Part shown: positions 36,030-48,899 of the stretch, in pieces
Layout of the letters: each line of letters opens with the position of its first letter
How positions within the stretch are numbered: the stretch's first letter is position 1
Notes under the pieces: model-generated
What the model was told of the DNA's origin: nothing
What the model saw: only the letters and a program-made list of their open reading frames with translations
The model's database searches: none
Assembly (NCBI GenBank): GCA_022432975.1
Contig: CM039511.1
Location: forward strand, 19,990,557 to 20,054,556
Source: Begonia masoniana
Taxonomy: Eukaryota; Streptophyta; Magnoliopsida; Cucurbitales; Begoniaceae
Direction: 5' to 3'
DNA length: 64,000 bases
Position numbers and translations under genes: made by a program

Positions 36030-36356
36030 GCCGTAGCCCAATATCCTCCCCTCACGGCTTTGTTTGGCGAGGACTTCCCAGTCAGTCACCCAACCTAGTA
36101 CTACTCTCGCCGAAGCACTTTTAACTTCGGAGTTCTTATGGAATCCGTTGTCAATTGTGCTCCAAAACGCGTCTTACTATCTTGGGAGGGTCTCTTTACA
36201 TATATTTCATTTCCACATAATTCCCCAAGCGATGTAGGATTGTGACGACCCCCTTTTTATGACCCGTCACCTTCCGGTTCGCCCACGCGGACGTACCGCC
36301 ATCCGGGTTCCGGTTCGTGCAGCCATCGTACACATACTTACACATCCGGGTCATCA
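36030..36356 (-). repeat. Cassandra-like left LTR, second piece
   Basis: This resumes exactly where the first piece stopped (CCGTAGCCCAATATCC) and ends TCATCA before the interior. It carries the better-preserved 5S-like segment. Confidence 0.85.
36066..36163 (-). other. 5S rRNA-like sequence in the left TRIM LTR
   Basis: The minus strand reads like plant 5S rRNA from near its 5' end to past the internal control region: CGGATTCCATAAGAACTCCG, GTTAAAAGTGCTTCGG (A box), GCGAGAGTAGTACTAGG (intermediate element) and GGTTGGGTGAC followed by CTGGGAAGTCCTCG (C box). Promoter-type blocks are conserved while other parts have drifted. It is not a functional ribosomal gene: it is embedded in an LTR, with altered ends. 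Confidence 0.8.
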
Positions 36357-37383
36357 TAGTCTGTGACGACCCCAACCCGATCAGGGCCGCCACGGACTTC
36401 CCGTGACATAACTATTACCTAAGCCCTCGTATTTTCTCATGAACTTTTTCATTTTTACTTAACTCGACACTATAAAATAAACCGAACCTAGACAATTGAC
36501 CCACCTCTAACAACCTTTAGGGACTAACTTTGACTTAAACATTAAACATTTGAGCGTAAAACATTTTGACTTTTAAAACATTTAAAACTAGACTAAAACC
36601 ATTAATAACTTAAAACAAATAAAACATTTAAAACAATTAAAGTAAGATCAATTAAAACCACGACACTAATATAACCTATACTCAAGAAAACAAACTGCGT
36701 GGATCGCTCTAAAAATCCAGCGTATCCTTACATGTTTTAAAAACGATCAAACAGTTAAAAATACCCAAACAGTTCCAGTATATTCTCCAAAAATAAAGAC
36801 TTCACATCTTAGACATTCCACTACCACATCATACACATCAAAGACTCTACTTTCATACGTTTTTCTATCAAATCATCCGATCCACATACTTAAACACTTT
36901 CATTCTCTTTCTAAATCAAAACAAATCAAGTCCTAAAACAAACATCGAGCATAATCATTAAATTCCCTAAAACATCACCAAGGACATACATTAACAAATC
37001 ATTCAAAATAGTACTACTTCAAACCTATATCCCACTATAAAATTTCTGAATATTAAACTTAAATAGTACACCCCTAAAATCCATCACCTTTCTAACCAAC
37101 AAAACTAACTCACATCCATGTCAACATACATCATTCAAGCCATCGGATCATCATGCCAAAACACACCCCCGTCGCCACGAGCACCACCCATCGACCACCT
37201 TTTCCTTGTCATCATGAGAGAACTCTCAACCTTCACACCTGTCACCTACATCATACAATAACTACATTAAGCCTAATGCTTAGTAAGGAGCGTGCTAAAC
37301 ATGACATTTCATATATATGCATGACATTTATAAAACATTTTCGTTTCATTCTTTTAAACCGTTTTCTGCCCCGTAGTATTCAC

Positions 37384-39470
37384 TTGCCCCGTAGTACATT
37401 CATGACTTGCCCCGTAGTACATTCGTGACTTGCCCCGTAGTACATTCGTGACTTGCCCCGTAGTACATTCATGACTTGCCCCGTAGTACATTCATGACTT
37501 GCCCCGTAGTACATTCATGACTTGCCCCGTAGTACATTCGTGACTTGCCCCGTAGTACATTCGTGACTTGCCCCGTAGTACATTCATGACTTGCCCCGTA
37601 GTACATTCGTGACTTGCCCCGTAGTACATTCGTGACTTGCCCCGTAGTACATTCATGACTTGCCCCGTAGTACATTCATGACTTGCCCCGTAGTACATTC
37701 ATGACTTGCCCCGTAGTACATTCATGACTTGCCCCGTAGTACATTCATGACTTGCCCCGTAGTACATTCATGACTTGCCCCGTAGTACATTCATGACTTG
37801 CCCCGTAGTACATTCATGACTTGCCCCGTAGTACATTCGTGACTTGCCCCGTAGTACATTCATGACTTGCCCCGTAGTACATTCATGACTTGCCCCGTAG
37901 TACATTCATGACTTGCCCCGTAGTACATTCATGACTTGCCCCGTAGTACATTCGTGACTTGCCCCGTAGTACATTCGTGACTTGCCCCGTAGTACATTCA
38001 TGACTTGCCCCGTAGTACATTCATGACTTGCCCCGTAGTACATTCATGACTTGCCCCGTAGTACATTCATGACTTGCCCCGTAGTACATTCATGACTTGC
38101 CCCGTAGTACATTCGTGACTTGCCCCGTAGTACATTCATGACTTGCCCCGTAGTACATTCATGACTTGCCCCGTAGTACATTCGTGACTTGCCCCGTAGT
38201 ACATTCATGACTTGCCCCGTAGTACATTCATGACTTGCCCCGTAGTACATTCATGACTTGCCCCGTAGTACATTCGTGACTTGCCCCGTAGTACATTCAT
38301 GACTTGCCCCGTAGTACATTCATGACTTGCCCCGTAGTACATTCGTGACTTGCCCCGTAGTACATTCATGACTTGCCCCGTAGTACATTCATGACTTGCC
38401 CCGTAGTACATTCATGACTTGCCCCGTAGTACATTCATGACTTGCCCCGTAGTACATTCGTGACTTGCCCCGTAGTACATTCATGACTTGCCCCGTAGTA
38501 CATTCATGACTTGCCCCGTAGTACATTCGTGACTTGCCCCGTAGTACATTCATGACTTGCCCCGTAGTACATTCATGACTTGCCCCGTAGTACATTCGTG
38601 ACTTGCCCCGTAGTACATTCATGACTTGCCCCGTAGTACATTCATGACTTGCCCCGTAGTACATTCATGACTTGCCCCGTAGTACATTCGTGACTTGCCC
38701 CGTAGTACATTCATGACTTGCCCCGTAGTACATTCATGACTTGCCCCGTAGTACATTCATGACTTGCCCCGTAGTACATTCATGACTTGCCCCGTAGTAC
38801 ATTCATGACTTGCCCCGTAGTACATTCATGACTTGCCCCGTAGTACATTCATGACTTGCCCCGTAGTACATTCATGACTTGCCCCGTAGTACATTCGTGA
38901 CTTGCCCCGTAGTACATTCATGACTTGCCCCGTAGTACATTCATGACTTGCCCCGTAGTACATTCATGACTTGCCCCGTAGTACATTCATGACTTGCCCC
39001 GTAGTACATTCATGACTTGCCCCGTAGTACATTCATGACTTGCCCCGTAGTACATTCATGACTTGCCCCGTAGTACATTCATGACTTGCCCCGTAGTACA
39101 TTCGTGACTTGCCCCGTAGTACATTCGTGACTTGCCCCGTAGTACATTCATGACTTGCCCCGTAGTACATTCATGACTTGCCCCGTAGTACATTCATGAC
39201 TTGCCCCGTAGTACATTCATGACTTGCCCCGTAGTACATTCATGACTTGCCCCGTAGTACATTCATGACTTGCCCCGTAGTACATTCGTGACTTGCCCCG
39301 TAGTACATTCATGACTTGCCCCGTAGTACATTCGTGACTTGCCCCGTAGTACATTCGTGACTTGCCCCGTAGTACATTCATGACTTGCCCCGTAGTACAT
39401 TCGTGACTTGCCCCGTAGTACATTCATGACTTGCCCCGTAGTACATTCGTGACTTGCCCCGTAGTACATT
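37384..39470. repeat. 23-bp minisatellite, about 90 copies
   Basis: The unit is TTGCCCCGTAGTACATTC followed by RTGAC. It is repeated without indels for about 2.1 kb. The only regular variation is A or G in the ATGAC/GTGAC position, so two unit types are interspersed. Minus-strand ORFs of 68-91 codons across it are by-products. It lies within the predicted leader intron of the family D LTR. Confidence 0.95.
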
Positions 39471-39582
<112 letters not shown>

Positions 39583-41264
39583 ATTCTTTAATTCAACATT
39601 TTCATAAAACATGCTCATAAATAGTTCGTATGTACTTTTGAGAAAACATGATGCATGAGGAGACATACACATAAGGAAAACCTATCACATGAGCACTAAC
39701 ATACACGTAAGGAAAACTTATCGAATGAACGCTACCTAAATCGCTAAGGCACTACTTAACTACCCGTCGTTCTTTAGCTATCCGTATGACCACTTTCTTC
39801 ATAACATTCAACATTTTCAACATTGTACGACGTAGGGCCTTAATGGCCGGAAAGCCTAACGCTCACTTACTTGGCGTCCGTAGTAAGCCGAGCACCGTCC
39901 AAAGGTCGTCTTCACCTAAAGCATTTCACAATTAAAAGACATTAAAATCAATTCTAATTAAACTAATTTCAAACTTGAACTAATCTCCTAATTAAGGAAA
40001 TTCTTTCCTAAAACTTCCAATTTCTCATTCGGGCATAACTAAACTCTCATTTTTGTGAAAACACCTTAAACTATTATTTCTAGCCTAATCCAATTAAAAC
40101 CTAATTAAATGGCCACTAATTTGGGTTTGGTAAAAACCGACCCGAAACACAAACGCGCGTAACTTTTGCGTCGGTTATCGGAATCGAACGATTCCAGCGG
40201 CCACGTACTCCTCTAATAACCTATTTTAATCTGCCAAGAGGAATTTCAAAACTAACGACCGGAACTAGGTCAATTTAGCAGAAACCCGAATCTGCCCTAA
40301 CCCGGAATTTTCCCCCTTTTCGATTTTTCATCAATTCTCGCCTAATTCCTCACCAATCGATCATATTCTAACCTATTAAGCATAATTTAACATAAATTAG
40401 GGCTTCTAAAATCAGAAACCCGAAATGCACAACACACCTCACGGTTTTCACTCTGAAAACAGGGCACTCCAGCCCTCCGTGGATCGCCCCTCACACACCC
40501 CTAAATCCTCCTAATTTTCGTCACAAAACCGCCAAGAAAACGACCCAACACGCAGGCCGTTCCACGGCCGTGAAACAGAGAGAAAACAGGGAGGGGGGTT
40601 ACCTATTTTCGGTCGGGTCTGGCGCGGAGAAGACCGAACCGAGCTCTGGTTCAGCTCGCCGGCGTCTGCACGTCAGAATGGTGGTCGGAGCCGCGTGGTC
40701 GCCGGAGAGGAGTCGTCGCGCTTGCCTTCGTCTCTCGCGGCGTTGGGCTCGGCAATGGAATGGCTTCCTCGTGAAGCCATTCCGTTATTTTTATAAAAGT
40801 TATTTTTATAAAAATTATATAATTTTTTACTTATTAATTTACTTAAATACCCTTAACTCAATTCTATGCTTAATTCTTTAATTAGTCTATCGATTCGGTT
40901 TCTCTGAAATTTCCTTATTTCTCCAAATATTCCAATTAAATCTTAGAGTTCTAACAAAACTCACCGTTTCCAAAACGGACTTATTTTGCTATTTTTACGA
41001 ATTAACATACTAAAAGGGTAAAACGGGAACTCTAGCATTACTTTTTTCGATTTGGGTTTCTAAAATTTCACTTATTCCTCTAAAAATTCCCGTAAATTTC
41101 TAGGGCTCTAAGGAAACATCCCGCTCAAGAAAATACTTTAATTTGCTATTTACGAAAATTATCTAAGAAATTAGAAAATCCTAAGATCCGAAAATCCGGG
41201 CGTTACATAGTCACCCCCCTTGGGGGCCCAACGTCCTCGTTGGCCACATTTCCGGTTGGGTACA

Positions 41265-41277
41265 GGCTCTGATACGA
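41265..41277 (-). other. Mutated primer binding site of the TRIM
   Basis: The minus strand reads TCGTATCAGAGCC, one base from the Met-tRNA complement TGGTATCAGAGCC. It lies two bases inside the right LTR and shows the TRIM is in minus orientation. Confidence 0.75.
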
Positions 41278-41279
41278 TT

Positions 41280-41655
41280 TGTAACGACCCCTTTTCCCAG
41301 CAAGATATTGTCCGCTTTGGGGATTGGGCCGTAGCCCAATATCCTCCCCTCACGGCTTTATTTGGCGAGGACTTCCCAGTCGGTCCCCCAACCTGGCACT
41401 ACTCTCACCGAAGCACTTTTAACTTCGGAGTTCTTATGGGATCCGTTGTCAATTGTGCTCCAAAACGCGTCTTATTATTTTGGGAGGGTCTCTTTACATA
41501 TGTTTCATTTTCACATACTTCTCCAAGCGATATGGGATTGTGACGACCCCTTTTTACGACCCGTCACCTTCCGGTTCGCCCGCGCGGACGTACCACCATT
41601 CGGGTTCCTATTCGTGCAGTCATCGTACACATACTTACACATCCGTGTCATCACA
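41280..41655 (-). repeat. Cassandra-like right LTR (5' by orientation)
   Basis: A continuous 376-bp copy from TGTAACGACCCC to GTGTCATCACA. It serves as the reference for recognising the split left LTR. It contains a 5S-like segment at 41,365-41,461. Confidence 0.85.
41365..41461 (-). other. 5S rRNA-like sequence in the right TRIM LTR
   Basis: Second 5S-like copy, same arrangement. It keeps CGGATCCCATAAGAACTCCG and GGTGAGAGTAGT, but its C box is more altered (GGTTGGGGGACCGACTGGGAA). Confidence 0.8.
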
Positions 41656-41660
41656 CAGCA

Positions 41661-42839
41661 GACGCTTGGAAATGGAATAATAGAAAAGTTTCTCAGAAGC
41701 GAACTTATGGGGTTCATGGCAAACTCTCGATAATAGAAGAGTGAGAAAGTGTCTCGGGAGCGAGTTACTAGGGTAGGCAAATGTTGTGAAAAATTGTTAT
41801 ATCATATTAGTGCGCGTGCCGCAATTAAGTAATAAAGTAAAAGTACAATGTCAAATCCACGGGGACAAAATTAATCAAGAATTAATTTTAAGTAGAATAA
41901 GATTAAGGGGAATCAAAGTAATAATTAAAATAGTAAAAAAATTGATTAACACAGGATTTCAAGAAGTCAATTAATAAAACGTAGATAGAAATTGATTTTC
42001 TTCATTATGTTCTTTTACTACAAAAGTTGTAGGAAATGCTGCAGCAATTGAATCAGAAGATTTTGAATATAATTTATAAATGAAGTCTTGTCACAGTTAC
42101 TTGATTAGTTTCTTACGATATTTTTCTCATTACTTTATAAAAGACAAATATCTTATTGAACCTGTTTAATAACAATTCTATTTAATGATACAAAATTAAT
42201 AAATCGATGTAAAAATGTTAATTTTTGTACAATTCAATATATTTTCTAACTCTATTTAGCATCACGTACAATAACAATCTTAATATTTATTCATGTTTTA
42301 TGACACTAAATAAATTAAACATTAAAATCGTATCGAATTTTCAAATGTAATTACCACGACAAGTTCCCCAAAAGAAACATAGATTAGTACTTTCAATTTT
42401 TACCACTAAAAATTTAATTCATAATAAAGAAAAGCAAATAAAAAGTATTAAATAAAGATGGATAATTCATTTTATAATTTAGAAGATTAGAAATTCTTCT
42501 ATGCTCGTGAACAACGTTCTCCTATTTCTTCTAGACTTCTTTCTCTTGTAAGCCAACCAAGGCGTTGGGAGCGCTATATGGGCAAAAAGGCGTGCAAAAG
42601 GTGCGCGGCCAGCACAGCCCCTGCCCAGTTTTTCCAAAAACACATTTTTCTTAGGTTTTTGACATTTTTGGGTTTCTAAATTTGATATTTCCAAACTTAT
42701 TAGGGTTTTCTATATTTTTAGGGTTATTTTGAGCTATTTACCATTATTTTTAGCATTTATTTGATCCTATTTAAAAACTCACTTTGTACCAATTTATACA
42801 TGTTAAACTTCACGGTAGAAACACATTATTTTGTCTGGA
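41661..42839. other. Spacer right of the TRIM
   Basis: Copies 3 and 4 of the ATAGAAGAGTG repeat (41,677 and 41,728) come first, then AT-rich sequence. Near 41,855 a CCACGGGGACAAA stretch is seen. No gene is supported. Confidence 0.5.
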
Positions 42840-44529
42840 ACTTGCGAGTTGCCCCTTCGTTTCTGCAGAATCTCCAAAGGTAAGCCTAAACTTAATAGAC
42901 TTCGACCTCAAACAAGTAAACACATGAGTTTACATGCTTGAGAGAGACAGTTAAGATTTTTATTATTGTTAGGGTTTCTCCATAGAAATTTTTAGATTAT
43001 GATTCTTCTTCTCAGTTTCTTCCACTAATACGAAACAACTCTATGAGTAGATTAATTCAAAAGTGAAGAATACTTGTCATAAGCAAATATCTACATACTA
43101 AAGACTCAAGGTAAGTGATGTTTGTATGTGTTTGGCCTATCAGCCTGCATCACAAAGTGCTAGTTTATCTTTTTACATTCTATTAATACTCAAGGATGTG
43201 TTTTATTTAGATATTCATAATGATGCTTATTGGGATGCTTTATGAAATGTTTTATTGTTATTAGAGGATTTGATGATGATGATAATAATGCTAGAGGATA
43301 TGTTATATTATAGGTTCTTGAACATGACATGTTAATAGATGTAAGTGATGTTTGTATATGTGTGGTCTTCCGGCCAACATCACGAAGTACTAGGTTTTAT
43401 AGTTATATTATGTCGATTGATTGAGTATTTGTCTTATTGTTATGTTTACAATAAGAATGACTTGATCACTTGTCTTATTGTTATTATTACAATAATAATG
43501 ACTTAAGAACTTGTTTTATTATTATACTATTGATGATAATGAGTCAAGGAGTTAATTTTATGTTACGTTTACAATGATATTGATTCGATGAAATATTATA
43601 TTATAAATTATGACACGTTAATGGACATGAATTTGAGAATATGTTATATGACATGTTGTTTTGTATGCCTAATTGTTATATTGAGAATGATATTGCTTGA
43701 GGATATACTTCGTTTAATGATTTGATAGATGTAGAAATATAAATTCTTTTATGATACGTTGTAAGTTATGATTGAATAGAAAGAACAGATGAATTGATTC
43801 AAGGATATACTATGTTTTACATCGTACGTTTATGTATGAATTATGCATCATTAAAAAGAATTTATGTTAATAAAGATTTAATGAGAACAAAAAAAAGAAA
43901 GACTGATAGAAAATATAGATAGAAAGATGGAAAGATGGGGAAAATGATTGAATAAATGTAATTTTTGTTGTGAGGCAAGATTAGTAATTGGTTGTCCCAG
44001 ATTATAAGGTGTCTTTTCGATTCTCTAGACTGAATTACCTCCAAGTTGACTATATATCAGAACTAAAGCAAGAGTAAAAGAACCACTGCAATAAGACTGT
44101 TTTTACGAAAATTGCATATGGAGACACGTTCATGATAGTTTATCCATCTTTTACTGAGTGTTAAGTTTATTTTGAAAGTTGTAATGTAGGTGAGAAATTT
44201 TATAATGTACATGATGAAAGAAACGAATTAAAGATGCAGTTAAAGAAGTATTCGCATGGCAATGTTATGTGGTGTTAATGAAAATAGTGATTCATAGGCT
44301 ATGAAGAGGAAACTTACGTTTTATTTTTATATGAGTTAAAAGAGATTTTATATCACTTATTGTTTCGTATGTTTATATCACTTATTGTTGATTTGATTTT
44401 AATGAATACTTATGAATTTTAAAACTTTCGCTGTGTGTTTTCAATAAAATAATTTTAAAATTGTGAGTGAATTTCAAAAAAAAAAAAAAAAAAAAAAATT
44501 AGAAATAGTGCATTTCAGGACGTTATAGT
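42840..44529 (+). mobile_element. Old degraded gypsy LTR (family E)
   Basis: The plus strand has CAAG|GTAAGTGATG followed by GCCTGCATCACAAAGTGC (43,109-43,160), the same donor plus ACATCACAAA layout as the LTRs of families B and C. The block is partly duplicated at 43,340-43,390. It ends near 44,529 with CAGGACGTTATA, a decayed GGACGTTACA-type terminus. The left boundary is a guess; no coding sequence. Confidence 0.4.
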
Positions 44530-46560
44530 GCCACCGCGCTACTCATTAAAGTTGTGGTTCTAGCTTCATTATTACACTAGCAACGTGGTGCTACCCGTCC
44601 AGGCCTTGACTCCAACTTTGATTTCCGATATCTAAATTTAATAAGTAATATTATTAACTTGTTAATTAATTGTAAAATCACTGATTCAATATTTTATTTG
44701 ACAAAATGTAACAAACTTATTGAAATCAATAATGACATCGTTGTCCAAGTGTCTTTGTATAGGAGTGTATTAAGTAAATAATTCACAATTAATCAAAGGC
44801 GTCAACCTTTTCGTTTCCATAATAACAAGTAGTGAAGATAGAAGTCAAAGTACAATGACCTGACTCTCTCAACATGTAGAATCTCAAGTTTAAAAATAGG
44901 AGAGATTAGACTAGTCCAAAAATGAAAGCTCAAATGTCAGAAATGAACAGACAACACTTCAACCAAAATATCTTAGTTAGCGAGTTGCACAAAGAAGACT
45001 GCTTCTATTTATAGACACCTTCAAAGTATTGGAGTTCAAGTCGACCACTATATTAATTGGTCAACATTTTCATGACCATTGTAGTGTTTCTCGAACTGGC
45101 CAGGTCAACCATTGATGTTTTTGGTCGATCTCAATGCTTGTGTCGCAGTTAGAATTTTCAATTGCAATCTACCACTGGCATCTTCTGGTCTACCATCCAA
45201 GTCAGCTTTACTCATTAGTTGACCTCTTGATCATATTTTCAAAAAATTGATACCCTTAGGACAACTGGAATTTCTTTCAGATCTACCGTCCTAGTTGACC
45301 TCTAATGGCTCGGTTGACCTGTTCAACAATTCTTGAGAAAATTAGTGCTCTCGGGAGTTTTTTTTGGATGATTCCCCATCTCAGTCTAGTCAATCGCTCA
45401 TCCACTTTTTCTTCAATTGATTTCGTATAAGTCACAAGAACTTTATCATTAATTTGCAAGGACTCAACAAACACGTTAAAACTTCAAATTACCTACTCTC
45501 AAAAGTATTTACAATGAGAGAAAAAATATATAATTCATTATTAAACTATACACATAATAGTAATCAATATCAATTTAGAACTAATATATTCAATAAGTAT
45601 AATTATCATCAAAACAAACAATCTTAATTCTTATTAATCTAACAATCTCTCCCTTATTAAATATCTCTCCCACTTGGTTTACTCTTCCCCTTTGTTAAAA
45701 CATTAGATAGTAGATAAGAAAAGGTTTCCTTGTATTCTCTCTCCTCATTTTCACTCTAAAAATGAAAGCTTTCATGATACCAATTCGAGACATGCAAAAA
45801 TTCTTTCTCGTCCAATATCATAGCAAATATAGTAAAGAGAAACATATAAATCGAATTTCGAGCACTATATCAGCAACCATTAGAGCAAAAATAAACAGAT
45901 CTAAAATTCATTAGAGCAATATATAAAAGTTAAAAACCATCATGAGAGCAACAGAGATGAATTCGAAATCTTCAAAACAATACTAGTTCAAATTCAAGCA
46001 TAAAACCTTCTACGTTGCACATTTTATAAAGTCTCATTTCCTTGAAGCTATTCTCAATATTCAGAATGTAATTGAAAATGAAATATTTTGAGAATAGATA
46101 ATCGTATGCTTAAATCTTGGTCATATCAATTTAAACTCCGTGATCTTGAAAAACTTGGATGACCATTCCAATAAAGACGGAGGACAAGAAGCACCACCAC
46201 AAGACACAAAACTTGTTGTGGTTTAGGATGAGGATGCTATGAGAGAATGAGAAATACCCAAGTTTTGAGAGAAGAACCTGATTTGAGACTTAAAGCTTTC
46301 GATTTTGGTTAGAGATGGCCAAAAGCAGAGTAAGTTGAGCTAAGATTCGAGAGAGAGGAGGAAGACTACCCATGAGTGAGGTTAGGGCTGCATAAACATG
46401 ATGCCTCCTCATTGACCTGCAGTTAAATGGCGGTCAACCCGTCTCATTGTATGTAAAGTAAGAGTAACTTTTAGGGTTGTTTCAATTTGTTTCTCATAAT
46501 TTTAATTTTTTTTCCAAGTTTTCATACTTTTTACCATATAATTTTCATCAATAAACTTAA
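44530..46560. other. Unassigned, possibly copia-derived sequence
   Basis: The minus strand shows a TCTATAAATAGAAG TATA-type box near 45,000-45,015 and GGGAGAGATTGTTAG near 45,645-45,660, both seen around LTRs of plant copia elements. I cannot find paired LTRs, duplications or coding motifs. No host gene is supported. Confidence 0.35.
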
Positions 46561-46680
46561 TGACATGTCGGTTTGATTCAGTTTGGTTTTCATAGGACTA
46601 ATACCGATTTTTGAATCAAACCGACAAGAACCGAAGTAGTCTATTCTGTCCTCGGTTCTACGCCAGAAAAACTTAGTAAA

Positions 46681-47193
46681 ACCGAACCGAACCGAACCGA
46701 ACCGAACCGAACCGAACCGAACCGAACCGAACCGAACCGAACCGAACCGAACCGAACCGAACCGAACCGAACCGAACCGAACCGAACCGAACCGAACCGA
46801 ACCGAACCGAACCGAACCGAACCGAACCGAACCGAACCGAACCGAACCGAACCGAACCGAACCGAACCGAACCGAACCGAACCGAACCGAACCGAACCGA
46901 ACCGAACCGAACCGAACCGAACCGAACCGAACCGAACCGAACCGAACCGAACCGAACCGAACCGAACCGAACCGAACCGAACCGAACCGAACCGAACCGA
47001 ACCGAACCGAACCGAACCGAACCGAACCGAACCGAACCGAACCGAACCGAACCGAACCGAACCGAACCGAACCGAACCGAACCGAACCGAACCGAACCGA
47101 ACCGAACCGAACCGAACCGAACCGAACCGAACCGAACCGAACCGAACCGAACCGAACCGAACCGAACCGAACCGAACCGAACCGAACCGAACC
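46681..47193. repeat. Perfect (ACCGA)102 microsatellite
   Basis: 510 bp of ACCGA without a single interruption, then ACC. ACCGAACCGAA motifs are normal subterminal repeats in plant hAT elements, so this looks like an expansion of one. Minus-strand ORFs reading RFGSV repeats (46,641-47,477 and 46,673-47,203) are by-products of the 5-bp period. Confidence 0.95.
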
Positions 47194-48899
47194 TGAATGG
47201 CAATCTGATTTGTAATTTTGCTTTGCATTCTTAATTTCCTCGCCTGACGATCATGAGCTCTGATTCGACGATCAACGATGGCACTCGCTTCTCTGTGCCA
47301 CCGTCGCACAGCTGTTATCTCCCATCTCTCGCAGAAGTTTGAGCTCTCGCACAGAGCTCTGCAATCTACAGAGTCGCACACACACAGAGCTTCGATACCT
47401 CGCTCGGCTTCTCGGGCTTTGATTTCTCGTATAGAGCTACTTGAGCACTCAGCGTCTGTCACAGAAAGGAAAAGCATTAAGATAATCAGAGTCCAAGCTT
47501 TCCTTGTTGTATAAAGGGTATATCTAAGAATTTATATTCTGAAGAATGATGATGATTTTCCTCTCTAAATGGCTTTCATTTTTGCTATACTTCTATATTT
47601 CATTTTTCTATTCAGATGGATATAACTAGTAGTTTCCACTGAGCCTCACCACCCAAATTCCAGATTATCGACTGCTAAAATTTCCTCAATATTTCCTGAT
47701 TACGTTTTGCGTTTGCTGAATTGCTTCAAAAAGGTCGAGTAATTCTTCTTCTTTGGCTGAATTTTATTCAGATCAGGATGATTTTGGTTGTATGATTGGT
47801 GTAGATTGTTGTTTCAGCTTGATTTTCTCCGTATTTCTGATTCCTAATTCTAACAGGTCCATAAGTTATGTTGTTGTTTTTTGTGGTCAATTTATGGTGT
47901 CTTCGTTGAGATTTATGAGACGCTTCTACATTATTATGTTTTCCTTGGTTAAGTATGCTTTGGAATTGATTCATGGGGAAAAGTATAAGGAAATTTCATT
48001 ATTTTATCATTGTTTGTGTATAATTTCAACGATTTGAATGATGGAAGAGGAATCGACGATTATAATTATTGTTTCTTAAATGTGGAGATTTGTAAGTAGT
48101 ATTTTTTTTGGAGAGAAGCAAAATTCCTAATCTGTTCGTAGCAGAATGATTTACAAAAACAAAGTTGTTTTCATGCTGGAAAATGGTAATTAGATAGAGG
48201 AAATACTGAAATGTTAATCTATTAATCCGTTATTTCTATTGTTTCAGAGTCAGGAAGATTTCTATTTTTGTTACGATGATCTCCATTTTCTGGGGTTTTA
48301 ATTGTCTGCCATCAAGTCACAAAGTTCATTTTTTTATGATAAATATAACTAGTAGTTTCCAACTTCCATTTGATGATAGAGATAACTAGTAGTTTCCACC
48401 TTCCATTTATATGACATACTCAAGTTCAAAGTAGCACCTTCCATTTACTGAAATAGTTATAGACTATTGAGATGATTTCTACCACTTTTTGTTGCATTCT
48501 AACACTTGCTTACTTATAATATTCCTCCTTTTGGTGAACAAGTTTTTTTGTGGCTTTTATAATGTTCAAAGTAGCACCTTCCACTTATTGAAACATGCAA
48601 TTTTTTTCTTTAATATTAGGATGGAAAGTACTATGAACGAGGGCAAAAAAGAAGCAGAACATGTGAAATATGAAATTACTTCACTAAAACAGAACCAATT
48701 GACCGAGATAACCCTTGAGAAACTTACAATTACAGTGGGAATTTGTATGTTTGTCATCCAGTAAGAAATTAAACGTCAAACTTGAACACACATGTAATTA
48801 CTAGTGAAAAATTGTTAGATACTTTAGATGAAACACATAAGACATTATTGTTTTGTAAAAAAGAGAGAGTAGAATAAAGTTCAGTTGGTTTTTTAACTG

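Noticed and set aside
36066..36163. A functional 5S rRNA gene
   Set aside because: It lies within a TRIM LTR, occurs in both LTRs, and has altered ends and internal changes; it is a retrotransposon component.
37469..39469. Series of 68-91 codon ORFs reading MYYGASHECTTGQV repeats
   Set aside because: By-products of the 23-bp minisatellite; three units equal 69 bp, so frames open and close with the A/G variants.
37384..39470. CRISPR-like appearance of the 23-bp direct repeats
   Set aside because: There are no unique spacers between units and the context is plant LTR sequence; this is a plain minisatellite.
40570..40881. 103-codon plus ORF with arginine-rich sequence
   Set aside because: Lies in the GC-rich leader part of the family D LTR, antisense to it; no homology is recognisable.
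46641..47477. 278-codon minus ORF with RFGSV repeats
   Set aside because: It is the translation of the 5-bp ACCGA array, which is open in several frames; the non-repeat start has no known features.
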